Assembly (NCBI GenBank): GCA_964017155.1
Contig: OZ024861.1
Coordinates: 17,941,453-18,005,452 of the forward strand
Direction of reading: 5' to 3'
DNA: 64,000 nt
DNA from: Oasisia sp. SBJ-2009
Taxonomy: Eukaryota; Annelida; Polychaeta; Sabellida; Siboglinidae
Below the pieces are notes generated by a model. It worked only from the letters and a program-made list of their open reading frames with translations. It had not been told where the DNA came from and searched no databases. The position numbers and the translations under genes are program-made. Each line of letters starts with the position of its first letter. Positions within the stretch are counted from its first letter, which is position 1. This document shows positions 1-13,500 of the stretch, one piece after another.

Positions 1-2735
1 TGTGTGAAGGGCTATACAGGGGACAGACTGTGTGAAGGGCTATACAGGGAACAGACTGTGTGAAGGACTATACAGGGAACAGACTGTATGAAGGGCTATA
101 CAGGGGACAGACTGTGTGATGGGCTATACAGGGAACAGACTGTGTGAAGGGTTATACAGGGAACAGACTGTGTGAAGGGCTATACAGGGAACAGACTGTG
201 TGAAGGGTTATACAGGGAACAGACTGTGTGAAGGGTTATACAGGGAACAGACTGTGAGAAGGGTTATACAGGGAACAGACTGTGCGAAGGGTTATACAGG
301 GAACAGACTGTGTGAAGGGTTATACAGGGAACAGATTGTGTGAAGGGTTATACAGGGAACAGACTGTGTGAAGGGTTATACAGGGAACAGACTGTATGAA
401 GGGTTATACAGGGAACAGACTGTGTGAAGGGCTACACAGGGAACAGACTGTGTGAAGGGCTACACAGGGAACAGACTGCGTGAAGGGCTGTACAGGGAAC
501 AGACTGTGTGAAGGGTTATACAGGGAAGAGACTGTGTGAAGGGCTACACAGGGAACAGACTGTGTGAAGGGCTGTACAGGGAACAGACTGTGTGAAGGGT
601 TATACAGGGAACAGACTGTGTGAATGGCTATACAGGGAACAGACTGTGTGAAGGGCTACACAGGGAACAGTCTGTGTGAAGGGCTGTACAGGAAACAGAC
701 TGTGTGAATGGCTATACAGTGAACAGACTGTGTGAAGGGTTATACGGGGAACAGACTGTGTGAACGGCTATACAGGAAACAGACTGTGTGAAGGGTTATA
801 CAGGGAACAGACTGTGTGAAGGGCTATACAGGGAACAGACTGTGTGAAGGACTATACAGGGAACAGAGTGTATAGGTTTGTACAGGGAACAGACTGTGTG
901 AAGGGCTATACAGGGAACAGACTGTTTGAAGGGCTATACAGGGAACACACTGTGTGAAGGACTATACAGGGAACAGACTGTGTGAAGGACTATACAGGGA
1001 ACAGACTGTGTGAAGGGTTATACAGGGAACAGACTGTGTGAAGGACTATACAGGGAACAGACTGTGTGAAGGACTATACAGGGAACACACTGTGTGAAGG
1101 ACTATACAAGGAACAGACTGTGTGAAGGGTTATACAGGGAACAGACTGTGTGAAGGACTATACAGGGAACAGACTGTGTGAAGGACTATACAGGGAACAG
1201 ACTGTGTGAAGGGTTATACAAGGAACAGACTGTGTGAAAGGCTATACAGGGAACACACTGTGTGAAGGACTATACAGGGAACAGACTGTGTGAAGGACTA
1301 TACAGGGTACAGACTGTGTGAAGGGTTATACAGGGAACAGACTGTGTGAAGGACTATACAGGGAACAGACTGTGTGAAGGGCTATACAGGGAACAGACTG
1401 TGTGAAGGGTTATACAGGGAACAGACTGTGTGAAGGACTATACAGGGAACAGACTGTGTGAAGGGTTATACAGGGAACAGACTGTGTGGAGGACTATACA
1501 GGGAACAGACTGTGTGAAGGACTATACAGGGAACAGGCTGTGTGAAGGGTTATACAGGGAACAGACTGTGTGAAGGACTATACAGGGAACAGACTGTTTG
1601 AAGGGTTATACAGGGAACAGGCTGTGTGAAGGACTATACAGGGAACAGACTGTGTGAAGGACTATACAGGGAACAGACTGTGTGAAGGGTTATACAGGGA
1701 ACAGACTGTGTGAAGGGCGATACAGGGAACAGACTCTGTGAAGGGCTATACAGGGAACAGACTGTGTGAAAGGCTACACAGGGAACAGACTGTGTGAAGG
1801 GCTATACAGGGAACAGACTGTATGAAGGGCTATATACAGGGAACACACTGTGTGAAGGACTATACAGGGAACAGACTGTGTATAGGGTTGTACAGGGAAC
1901 AGATTGTGTGAAGGGCTATACAGGGAACAGACTGTTTGAAGGGCTATACAGGGAACACACTGTGTGAAGGACTATACAGGGAACAGACTGTGTGAAGGGT
2001 TATACAGGGAACAGACTGTGTGAAGGACTATACAGGGAACAGACTGTGTGAAGGACTATACAGGGAACAGGCTGTGTGAAGGACTACACAGGGAACAGAC
2101 TGTGTGAAGGACTACACAGGGAACAGACTGTGTGAAGGGCTATACAGGGAACAGACTGTGTGAATGGCTACACGGGGAACAGACTGTGTGAAGGACTATA
2201 CAGGGAACAGACTGTGTGAAGGGTTATACAGGGAACAGACTGTGTGAAGGGTTATACAGGGAACAGACTGTGTGAAGGACTATACAGGGAACAGACTGTG
2301 TGAAGGACTATACAAGGAACAGGCTGTGTGAAGGGCTATACAGGGAACAGACTGTGTGAAGGACTACACAGGGAACAGACTGTGTGAAGGACTACACAGG
2401 GAACAGACTGTGTGAAGGGCTATACAGGGAACAGACTGTGTTAAAGGCTATACAGGGGACAGACTGTGTGAAGGGCTATACACGGAACAGACTGTATGAA
2501 GGGCTATACAGGGAACAAACTGTATGAAGGACTATACAGGGGACAGACTGTGTGAAGGACTATACAGGGAACAGACTGTATGAAGGGCTATACAGGGAAC
2601 AAACTGTGTGAAGGACTATACAGGGGACAGACTGTGTGAAGGACTATACAGGGAACAGACTGTATGAAGGACTATACAGGGAACAAACTGTGTGAAGGAC
2701 TATACAGGGAACAGACTGTGTGAAGGGCTATACAG
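1..2735. repeat. 28-bp minisatellite, about 97 copies, cut by window start
   Basis: Near-perfect tandem array with a 28-bp period. Each unit contains GGGCTATACAGGGAACAGAC or a close variant; common variants are GGGTTATACAG, GGACTATACAG and GGGCTACACAG. The array runs without interruption to the sequence TATACAGGGAACCGCTCC, where the repeat stops and a non-repeated open segment starts. Units carry TATACAG|GGAAC, the same bases as the putative acceptor of that segment. The left end is outside the window, so total size is unknown. Confidence 0.97.
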
Positions 2736-2905
2736 GGAACCGCTCCAGTCGGCATGCAATGAAAGATGTGGCAGAACTCTGTGTCTACAGACTTGCGAGT
2801 ATGATGGACATCGACCCACAGGATGTACAGGACAGTGTCATATGGAAGACGACAACTGGAAGAAAGACAAACCCATTAGAACCTGGAAACAACCCGTTTA
2901 TATGA
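2736..2905 (+). CDS. Putative terminal exon of an unidentified gene, C-terminal NPF motif
   Basis: After the 28-bp array an open frame reads NRSSRHAMKDVAELCVYRL, then SMMDIDPQDVQDSVIWK, and ends LEPGNNPFI-stop at 2903-2905. It follows a TATACAG that can serve as a splice acceptor; a second AG lies at 2747-2748. The peptide looks like real protein (balanced composition, amphipathic start), unlike the repeat translation before it. NPF close to a C-terminus is the classic ligand of EH domains in endocytic proteins, but that is an inference from three residues. I do not recognise the family. No upstream exon is in the window. It could be chance open sequence. Confidence 0.4.
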
Positions 2906-3129
2906 TGACGAGGATGATGTCTGGGCCTCGTGTAATATTATGTTCCTAAAATAATAGTAGAATCAATATATTGATGGTATGCTGCCTGCCAAACTGCATG
3001 GAATATATGATCCAAAACGGTGTTGATAGTTTGACTGCGAAACACACCAGTCGTAAAGAAAGCAGGTTACAGGTTATAATACACATCTTTTGGCAATATA
3101 TGGCGGTTGTCGGTTGGTCACCCTTTCAA
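2906..3129. other. Possible 3' flank of the upstream gene
   Basis: Short AT-rich sequence between the putative terminal exon and the LINE fragment. It contains AAATAATAG-like A-rich stretches but no clear AATAAA within 100 bases of the stop. Nothing else is recognised. Confidence 0.3.
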
Positions 3130-3875
3130 AATATACCTTACCTTAGGATACCTTAGGACGGTTCTGATCGTAGGATTCTGTCTTCCTCTGTGATCAGCTC
3201 TTCGTTTTCATTATCTATTAATATTAAATCGCGTGTTCTGGTTCTGTTGTTGTTAGTAATTCTTAACGGTGCTTCGAAGTCATATACAATATCCTGGTTA
3301 TACCAAAATATGTCTAGTCGTGTTTTAAATGAATTTAGAGATTTTGCTGTTACCACTGTATCAGGGAGACTATTCCATGGTTCAGTAATTCGAATTGGAA
3401 ATACATTTTTTCTTAAGTTTAGTTTGGCTCTTTGTGTGAATAGTTTTAAAGAGTGTCCTCTGTTTCCTGTTCTTTGTGATATCTCATTGTTTTTCAACAG
3501 ATTTGGTACAGATTCGTGGTCATAAATGTTGTGTATTATTTTATAGACTTCTATCATGTCTCCTCTTAATCTTCGATATGCTAATGTAGGTAGTTTAAGC
3601 AATTTGAGTCTTTCTATATATGATAGATCTCTCATACCTGGTAATTCTTTAGTGGCTCTTCTCTGAATATTTTTCTAAGGCAATTTTGTGTTTTATCTTA
3701 TATGGGTCCCATACTGCCATAGCATAGTCTAGGTGTGATCTAACCATTGTTTTGTAGAGTGGCAACAAAGTATGTTTATCTAGAAATTGGAAGGTTCTTC
3801 TAATTATTTTGGTCATTTTAGTTGCCTTGTTTACCACTTGGCTTATATGTTGATCAAATATGTCATTCAGTCAAA
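3130..3875 (-). pseudogene. LINE (non-LTR retrotransposon) reverse-transcriptase C-terminal remnant
   Basis: Reading the minus strand, the translation begins near NKATKMTKIIRRTF and continues through LPLYKTMVRSHLDYAMAVW, RLKLLKLPTLAYRRLRGDMI, EVYKIIHNIY and VFPIRITEPWNSLPDTVV to a stop at 3153-3155. These are hallmarks of the C-terminal tail of reverse transcriptases of CR1/Jockey-type non-LTR elements, in particular the LEYRR-RGD-MI-YK and WN-LP motifs. One frameshift lies near 3650-3690, so the copy is dead and 5'-truncated. Past the stop the element ends in a CCTAAGGTATCCTAAGGTAA-like short repeat, a usual LINE 3' tail. The exact clade cannot be set by eye. Confidence 0.85.
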
Positions 3876-4476
3876 TGTACTGTCAATAATTACCTCCCTG
3901 ATACATGTTAGGTAACAGAATAGACAGTTTTTAGAGCTATTCATTGACACAGTTGACCCTTTGACGTAATAGCCAGATACTTTTTTCCCACTCGATTCTT
4001 GATAGCCAACTGGTATTGATGTGGAGGTTTGGCAGGTAAGTCACATGACATGTTACCCATGTAATGCTTGCCCTTCTATTATGTTGCATTCATAACATCA
4101 TTTCTATTATTTACTTTGTTAGCAGACACTAGTTTTGGTTCAGATCTCACAGCACATCTTATGGCTATGTATACAATTTTGCCTTGCACTATGTAATTAT
4201 TACGATTAAAATATCAAGTGCTACAGGTCGGTGTTATGTGGTAGAGTGGCGCTTCACGGCGGGTGAATGGGGGTATCGTATGAGATACTAAATGGTCCCT
4301 TGCAATGGTCGCTCGTGATTGGTCATTTGCCCCGAGCGATTTACGATGTTTCGATGAATAGTGGTCGGGGAAGCGTGTCGTGTCGCGGGTCGTTACGTTG
4401 TATTCGCCGTATCCGGGTACGCTGCTCCACACTATGACACACAACAAGGAAACAGTCGTTTAAACAGTAGCGCAAC
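3876..4476. promoter_or_regulatory. WDCP upstream and 5' region, CpG-rich from about 4205
   Basis: About 600 bases between the LINE remnant and the first WDCP codon. The last 270 bases are clearly richer in CpG than the surroundings (for example GGCGGGTG, CCCGAGCG, TCGCGGGTCG, CGCCGTATCCGGGTACG), which fits a TATA-less promoter and 5'UTR. No TATA box at a convincing distance. The transcription start is not defined. Confidence 0.5.
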
Positions 4477-4531
4477 ATGGACCTTGGAAGGACCAGCTTA
4501 CGTCGAAGTGGAATAAACACATTACGCAGCG
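4477..4531 (+). CDS. WDCP: WDCP exon 1 (start codon)
   Basis: GCAACATGG start context; 18 codons plus one base, then donor G|GTAAGTC. The peptide MDLGRTSLRRSGINTLRS aligns with the human WDCP N-terminus (MELGKGKLLRTGLNALHQ), which fixes the start. The join to exon 2 recreates A-I-H-P-K-H-G-L-A-W. Confidence 0.92.
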
Positions 4532-7500
4532 GTAAGTCATATCTGCTGTGCCCGGTCGTCACTCCACTCGTCACCGGCACCAGGCACACTGTGACTATCC
4601 GACAGTTGATTATAACTAGCGTCTCTGTAAGTGTAAAGTTAGTGACAGTGTACTGATCAAGTGGCGCGCTTACTGAGTGTAATACTGAGGTCTGCGATGT
4701 TTCTCTCAACTTAAGACTTAAGTGTATTAATGACTCGAGCGACAAACCTAGAAAATGGGACAATTTAGAATTCGGCCTGTCAACAACTATTATTTGCCTT
4801 ATTTGTGACTTGTCAGTCTTGTCACTTGTGTTGTGTCCAGCACTCGGCATGCATGGTCCTATTAACTTAAGTCGGTTAACTTAAGGGTTCCTAACCCAAG
4901 GACTTTCTTACCTTAAAGCCAAGGCCTCCGTTCTGTGAAGTGATTAGTCTGTATAATACTGTGGTTTTACAACGTTATGACCTTATGAGGTGTCACTGAA
5001 CTATTCAGTCTGTTTTAGAACATTTACGCCAAGCCGACCTTTCTTAGTTTCTATGTTAGCACTGCGTGTGCCTGAGTGTGGTTACTGCCAGCATGCTTGT
5101 CCTCGTTAATGATTCTTTTACGTACCAAATTGGGGAACCCCCGAAATCCAAATCAAAATGGGACCGACATTAACGTGATTATCCGATTCAGTCCCCAAAT
5201 GTTGAGAGCCAGGTTTTAACACCAAATATATTATAGAGTATTGAACAAGGGCAGCCAGTATATGCCAGACGGATGTGCTAACAACTAAATTTTCTGTGCC
5301 TCTCAATAATAATGTAACTAGCATACATTACACCTCTGCCTCTGGTTCAGCTTCCTTGACATGTCATTCAGGTAGAACTTGTGTGGTGCTTTGACAGGAA
5401 CGTATATCGGGAAGTGGGAGTTTGGTAACTAGCCATATAGGTGATGGGGTGGTCTAAACATAATTCAGAGGTGTTGTTGAAGGGGGTGGATGCTCAAACC
5501 AAGTTGAAGATGGGAGATTGAGGTTCATATCTCATATACATAGAGTCGTGGCATGTTACTCTACATCCAAGAGATATTGGATAAGATGAACTTGCTGGTC
5601 AAAGTCAAACACTATCCAGTAATTATAACCAGTGGATGAATGGGAAGCCAGATGGCCTGCCCCAATGCATGGGGACTGCTTCAGAGAACCAATAAACCCC
5701 TTTGCCAAGGCAGCAGTCATGCACACTTTCAAAGGATCACATGCTGTGCAAATACTAGGGCTAGCATAAACTTAGCCAGAATACCTCCTAAGAGTAACAA
5801 TTAAGCCAAGGATTACTAATGCAAACATATAAACACTGAAGACTGAAGAGGCTTCACCCTTACAGTTATAACATAACAGTAACTAAAATATGGAAATACA
5901 ACAAAGTAATCTAAAAGAAATCTTGTTACATACCAGTGTCAGGTAGAATATGGACCCCCATAATAAATTAACTGGATGGTTCATATGCCATTAAATATAA
6001 AATATGACATTACGGAATATCCCATTATATAAAATTACATCAAATATGACATGCTGTATGCACATTAATTGTACCTGGCTAACTGGTGTTTTTGGGGGGA
6101 TGGGCGCAGGAGTGGGTCTTGGAATGGAATGGTTATAGAAGGAATTGGAGTTGAAACAAATAAAATTGAACTGAAACAGAAATTGGAATTGTTTAAATGG
6201 ATTTTACCCACGACCTGTACCTATCAAGAAAATCATATTAGTTAATGCTTAAGCTTGAAAACCATGAACACTTGGTAAAATAAATTACTGGGTAAATCAT
6301 ATTATCAACATATATTGTGAATATATTAAATTTACATAACATTTCTAGAAACAAAATAAGAAATTCAGAGCACATGTAAGCAAGTACTGAGTATGGCATG
6401 CATTGCATCTAGTTTGCATTGTGTACTTACCATATCAAATAAAAAATAAGTACAATAACAAGTGAACATTTGACATATTATAAAAGTTTAGGAACAGAGT
6501 TATATAATCTCATTAGTTAAGTTATATCCCAGAACTTTTTATTCTTGTCATATTAAAAGAAAACATATTAAAGTGTGTTTTAATGTTAATTAACATTAAG
6601 TGTAACTTGCCAGTGAAGCTGGTGACTGTTATAAAAAACTATTTTACAATCCTCAAAGTTCTGGGTTTTTTTGCGGGACAGTTCCGTTTGTCTTTTCATG
6701 GTTGCGTTTAACAGGCATCCAGTTTTGCCTAACCTGCAGACAAACATAGGAGATTTATGTAGATTGTCATGTTGTCATGCCACAATAGACCAAGTAACCA
6801 GCTGGGATGGACATGTCCTGCTACACTGTCCTGTGAATACACAACCACAGTTGAGTCCTGGCTGCTTCCTGTGCACTGTTGCAGTGAGAAGGGCCACCAG
6901 GCAGTGTCTATGCTGTCACACATATTGCCATTATACCTGCATAATCAGCTGCTGTAGGCACACACTAGGCTTTACAGGCCGCAAGTGAAGAGTTTGTTGG
7001 TGATGATGACCACATGATAGGTTGTGTTGTAATCTGACATGAACCAGGTACCTTTTCACACAGCTCTTCATGCGGAAACTTCTGAATATTTAATTGTATG
7101 TTTTACAATACTGATGCATATAGTCTATTCATTACAGTTACATCCACAGCGTAATTTGCAAGTAGAATCTTTGTACACAGTTTGGCAAAATGAAATCAGT
7201 TCATGGATGCTTTAAATTTAAGGCATAGATAACTAATATATTCCCCTGTTATATCTCAAAGCATAGCCATATTTCAACGCTTAACACCTCAACTTATATC
7301 TCTAAGCACCTAGCTATACCTCAGTAATATATGCATAATAGACCCCATATATGTCGCATTACGTCCAACCACATCTGAAACCCCTGCTTCTGAATACCTG
7401 TAACCACATCCAAACCACATCTCAGCTCCTCAACCTCTCTTGTGCATAGCTGAACACCTCCATTCCAAACATACATTAGCACTGTCAACCAGAACCCAAT

Positions 7501-10500
7501 ACCTCCGGTCACATCTTAACACACCTTAATACCTCAGCCATTTTGATGTGAAGCCCTTGGTTCCTCAGAAAACTATGTCAGATTCCGAAAAATAACAGGG
7601 GTGTTTGGGGCGTAGTTTTTGGCATAATACGTGATGTAACTTGTTTAGGATTCATTTCGTACTGCTACAAGTTATTTATTTGAAAGACAATGTACTAACC
7701 TGCATATTGGTACCAATATTATTATTATACATTAGATATGTGTTGCATACACTCAACAACATGAGAAGCTAGTGCCCAGTCATAGTACAGTGGCCAAGTG
7801 TTTCCATTACCACTCCTGTCAGCCTTGGTTGAAACATCAGCAAGTGAACAACATAACAGTCCTGCAAGTTATAGCACTTACAAAACCCACACAATTTTTA
7901 ATATAACTACTCGATCACTGCATTATCTCCTGGTTGAGCATATTGACTTCGTGCAAGAATACGGGACACCGAGTATGGGACTTATCTCATAGACATAGTG
8001 TGTTTACAAAATGAACTTCCCAGACGACAACAACGATCATTGAAATGAAACATTGACTAAAGTTTCATATTCGGTGTCTGAAACTTTTGAATAGCAAACA
8101 CTCTGGCAGACTTCTTCTGCAGTCAAATGATTTGGACCAACTGACGCCATTTTTCTGTCAAAAACTGGGGCAGTTTGAAAAACTGTGTGAACTCCAAACA
8201 AAAAGTTGAATTGCAATGGTAGCCACATTGCAGTGTCAATATGTTAAGTTGAATGTGTTTCAAACCAGGGTTGGCGTTGATTTAATCAAATTGATTTAAT
8301 CAACATGAAAAAATCAAGATATTGATTTTTTCGATTTTTTTAGATTATCTTAAATTTATACTTACGTTGCATGCTACTACCAGTTGATTTAACTGTACGT
8401 ATTTTTAAATAAAGTTTAAATTTGTACATAACAACTTTGCTTTAATTCTTTAGAAATGCTAAGAATGAAATGTTCAGCCTATTGGGTATATTATGATATT
8501 CCACTTTTATTTATTTTCCGAATTACATATTATTTCTTAGGATTGTCGAGAATGTTTAAAAAATCAAATAAATCGATTTAATCGAAAAAATCTGATTTAA
8601 TCGAAAAAATCCGATTTATTCGATTTATTCAAAAAAATCATGATTTTTTCCAACCCTGTTTCAAACGTATCCTCCAGAGATCATCTCTGGAATAAGACTA
8701 TACTATTTTGGGGCGGGTTTAGCCGATTTGAGGTGTCGGAACTTGGGCGGGTTTGGCCGACTTGAGGTCTAAGGTATTAACCACATATCAACACCTTCAA
8801 TTACATCTCATCCTTTAATCACATCTCAGTACCTTCAGTCACAATATCATCGTATCTCAACAATCCTATCTCAGCACCTGCAGCCAAATCTCAGTTATAA
8901 CTATCTGTTTATTCAGTAAGTACACTGTACTAGCAACATTAATTTGTTTGATAACAAAAGTGGCCAAGTGAGGGTTTTATGCAGGCTCAAATTATTGCCA
9001 GTCACACACGTTTTGGTGGACCCATGGATGTTAACTGAACATTATTATTATCTGTTAAGCCAGTTTACAATTTTTTTAATGTGTCTGATGACCTAAAAAG
9101 GACTACATATGCACATTTACACTCACTTTCAAGGCATTACTAACAATATCTATGATTTTAGAAGACCTTTCTTCCTGTCCACCCATATTTCTACCCGTCC
9201 ACAGTGGTTTTTGCCCATCTAAATGATGGGTGGACGGGTCTCTACATAAAGCTATGACCCAAGTCTCAATGATTATAGTAGTACTCCTCCAATATTTAAT
9301 CCATTTCAAATTTGTTTTCAGCGATCCACCCAAAGCATGGCCTTGCCTGGACCGACGGCCAGTGTGTCTTCCTGGCTCCAGTCACCATCTCACATGACCA
9401 AGTGAATAATGACAGCTCCCTCAAACTTGGCCAGTTCCAGTAAGTGCCACAGGGATTCTGTCTTGCATTCCATACCAGTTATCTTAGACATTGTGACGCG
9501 GGCATTTACATTGGCAATGTGACAGCTTCTGCATTTATAACAGTGAACATGGACATAAATACCATTTGCTGTATAATGATAGGCAGTTATAAAACTTGTT
9601 TTATGCAACACTCGTGATTACTAGATTAATGGTTGCTTAGGGGTATGTGTTAACAAGAGTCTTGAATGTGCCACTAGGACACTGAGACACAGGCAGTTTA
9701 ACAGTTACATAAAGTGTAAGGATTAATATTGACAACATTTCATTTCACAAGTACGCAACTGTACAATAGTATTCTACTTAAAATGGACAGCTGATCTGAT
9801 TTCTTGGTTTGTTGAAATGTGCGATTGAAAAACCATGTTAGCTCAGAAGTAATATGTCTAACATTATATTGGTAAGTACAAACTAGTTTTTTTTTTTTAT
9901 TAAAACAACATCTTCAGTTCAGTGATTTTTGTAGACTTTTCTTTTCTAAAACTGCACTTGTTATACAAAATATACTGGGTTTTAATATGTTTTTCACATT
10001 TTCTTTTAACTTTAAGATCCAGAGTTTGAACCTCAGAGAATAAACAGTGTAAAATAAGTCTCAGAAAGTTTTCATTCTGACAGAGAACTGTGATATAACT
10101 ATCTGTTTATTCAGTAAGTACACTGTACTAGCAACATTAATTTGTTTTAAAACAAAAGTGGCTACAATCACAGAAAGACCATTTTGTATGGACAAAATGT
10201 TACCTTTAATAAGCCCAAACCTTTCTTTGTCAACTTGCCATCTCTGTTTTTTTTCTCAGAATGGTAATCTTGTTTAATTTTATCTGACAAAACCTGATTT
10301 TCTGTTTAATTTTGTGGTAGCTTTAAGCAGTCTACTTAAGCTGTATGTAGAAAGTGCCATAATAATATTTTACCAGTCTTGAATGAATCAAAAGTTTGCG
10401 AACGGCTTATGTGGATACCATTCACATCAATCATAGGCATCATTGTCTGTATTGTCTTTAAGTTTACATTGATTCATAATGTTGTTTTATGTAGTGTCAT

Positions 10501-13500
10501 ATTAATCATTTATATTTATTTAGTCATTTTTATTTATTAATTAATTAATATTTATAATGTTATTAGATGCCCCATTGAAAATACTACTGCAACTGCTACT
10601 GCTACTGCTACTGCTACTGCTACTGCTACTGCTACTGCTACTGCTACTGCTACTGCTACTGCTACTGCTACTGCTACTGCTACTGCTACTGCTACTGCTC
10701 ATTTGAGCTATTTATTTAGTACTCATCCATTTGTGTTGTGTCACCACCACTAGTGCCCAGTGACAATCCTTAATTTTGCCTGGTAAACTTAAATCTATTA
10801 GTTAATCTAGCGATCAACAGGCTCTGCGTAAATTCTACCATTCTTATCAGATACCTGTCTTCCCTCAGTTGTCTGCCCCAGACAGCCATAGGGCCTACAG
10901 GAGTCTGCACACACAGGGGGTGTAGCTGAATTCGCAAAGGTTTCCTTGATTGGTGCAGAACACACACTGAACCCATCAACACGCTTTGTCTAAGACATTT
11001 GTCCAGTGCTGCTATTAGGGTGCATAAACATGATTAAGTACACCACTGCTGTCTGGCAGTGTTTGTACACAGTGCAATAAAGACACATAGATTTGGCTAG
11101 GATCCTTGGGAAGCAAAGTAAATGTGTCAATGTATTGCGCATGTAGTCAACCAATGATTGTGAACTCGGAAACAGTCAAATGTATGAAGACAACGGCAAC
11201 TATTGTTGCTGCATCTGCCATAGTGGTAATCAAAGTTCAAACCAAGTCATGTGAAATGAAATTTGAATCATTTTATGTAGAACGAATGTCAGTTAACTAT
11301 GTTTTTATTTGAAGGGGGCTATTTATGGCCTGTCGTAAAGCTGTAGCATAGTATTAAGTAACTTATGCCTTTAGAGCTGTGTGCATGTGCTGAGACAATG
11401 TACACTGATGTTACTATTCAATGCAATGTATATAGTAATACATATATAATTACATGGCTGACTTAATGGGATGGGTGAAGACAATTTGGCTGTGTGGACA
11501 AGTCTGTGCGATGTGATGTCAGGTGCAATAATAACACGGGTTATCATGTGCGGTGCCATGGAGACAAGGAATGTGACGGTCACACATTGATTGTGACAAC
11601 AACAGGAACAAACATTAACCTGTATTGTCAGTGCATTCCAGGTAGCTTAGTCTCTCTTATTATTATAGGTCTTGTCAGAAAGCTATACAGGTGTGTTTAC
11701 CATTGGTTAAATACACACAATTATGTTGTGCACATTAGTTGAGTTTATCATTTCGAGTTATTTAATTATGGGTACTACGACTGCTAATTGAGACTTTACT
11801 TCACCTACAGTTCAACACCTTCACACATGTAAATGTTTTATCAATTGATTTTTCCGCTTCGTTTATTCACTGTTACTTTGTAGACCTGCCTCCAGTGACC
11901 GCATGCATGTTCTTGATGCTAGGAATGTAAACAATGCTGTCTGTCAAGTTGTGGTTATATGTGGGAGCCTTACTGTGACAGGCCATTCACTCATTGTCAC
12001 ATACTTGCTGGCAGGGTGTTAACTCACCTCAGAAAAGACAAGTTATTGTCAAAACACATATCTGTTGAGGCTAAAAGTAAATTTTGTCACTAGGACAGAG
12101 AACTTCCAGCTCTTAATGTCACACTTTTTAAAGCAGCGTTTAGAGCATTATTTATACCAAACTAATATCAATTAAATAATAACAATTATTTTTCTTCTAA
12201 TTCTGTTTGCTAAAAATCATTAAGATCCAGTTCTGGGTTAAAACAGTTCAACAAGTTAAGTTTTTAATTGTGACATTTTACAGTATGTCTGTTACAAAAT
12301 GGTCTACATTGGAGTAGTGACACACTGGCTAAATTGCTATTTGCTAGTGACATGACACTATAGATAGAGATGAGCATAGTCTACACTGTAGTAGTGACAC
12401 GTCAGTTGTCACTAGTGACACAGGTCTGTATTGCCGTCACATACATGTGCATAGTCTACACTGGAGTAGTGACACGTCAGTTGTCACTAGTGACACATGT
12501 GTCTGTATTGCCATCACATATATCATATATGTGCATAGTCTACACTGGAGTAGTGACACGTCAGTTGTCACTAATGACACGTGTCTGTATTGCCATCACA
12601 TACATGTGCATAGTCTACACTGGAGTAGTGACACGTCAGTTGTCACTAGTGACACGTGTCTGTATTGCCGTCACATACATGTGCATAGTCTACACTGGCT
12701 GGCATAACTATGCGTAATGTGTGTCTGTTACAGAGACGTGCGTAGTCTACACTGGAGTAGTGACACGTCGGATGGGTTCTGTTACTTGTGTGTGCGACAC
12801 CAGAGCACTGTGTCACTGTGGAAGGTCGAAGGTCAGACACCACATCTTGGCTGTCGACAGGTGCGAAAGATCAACGCGTCCCCCATAGAACAAGGTGAGA
12901 CGCCGTGTCATAGGTATTTCATATGTTATCATCACATTGATGGATTAGACTGCTAAAGTGTCTCTCAACAAATTAATGTTTTGAAATGAGTGTTCACACA
13001 GTAGGGTCTACTAGAAAAGAGTTCTAATACACCATGTCACTTGTAAAAAAATTATTGTATCGCCAAATCTGCCACTTTTTAGATTATTGTGTGTTTGAAT
13101 GACAGAGTTGTTGATATTGACTGAGACGTGGTCACGATGTACTGTTACAACATTGTCAAGTATTGCCCCATCACCAACCATAATGGGAAATCATATATTA
13201 AGATAAGTTCACGCCACCCCTTGTCCAATCACTGGTTGTAATGTCACAATCAAAGAATTTCGTCATGGTAGTTTAGTTGTGTTGTATTGAATGAATTACT
13301 TCTAACCATCCACCAATTGGAATTACCTAAGTACAGAATACAAGAGGCTTTGTCGTGGTCACATCATGGTCAGATTTTGTCATCATCCTAGAGGGGGTGG
13401 ACAAATAGATCAGTAATATAGGAAGACCAACAGAGGTCAAAGACGCAGAAAAAAGGAATACCATAAACAAAATTATAAGTGAAAAATAAACAGACATACC

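Noticed and set aside
1..2735. Regular 28-bp spaced repeats that could suggest a CRISPR array
   Set aside because: There are no unique spacers; whole units are repeated in tandem, and the surrounding DNA is clearly an animal genome with spliced genes.
3153..3837. Minus-strand open frames as a host gene
   Set aside because: The sequence is the C-terminal tail of a non-LTR reverse transcriptase, truncated and frameshifted.
6671..6988. 105-codon open frame in WDCP intron 1
   Set aside because: No recognisable motif, overlapped by equally long frames on other strands, and located in a long intron.
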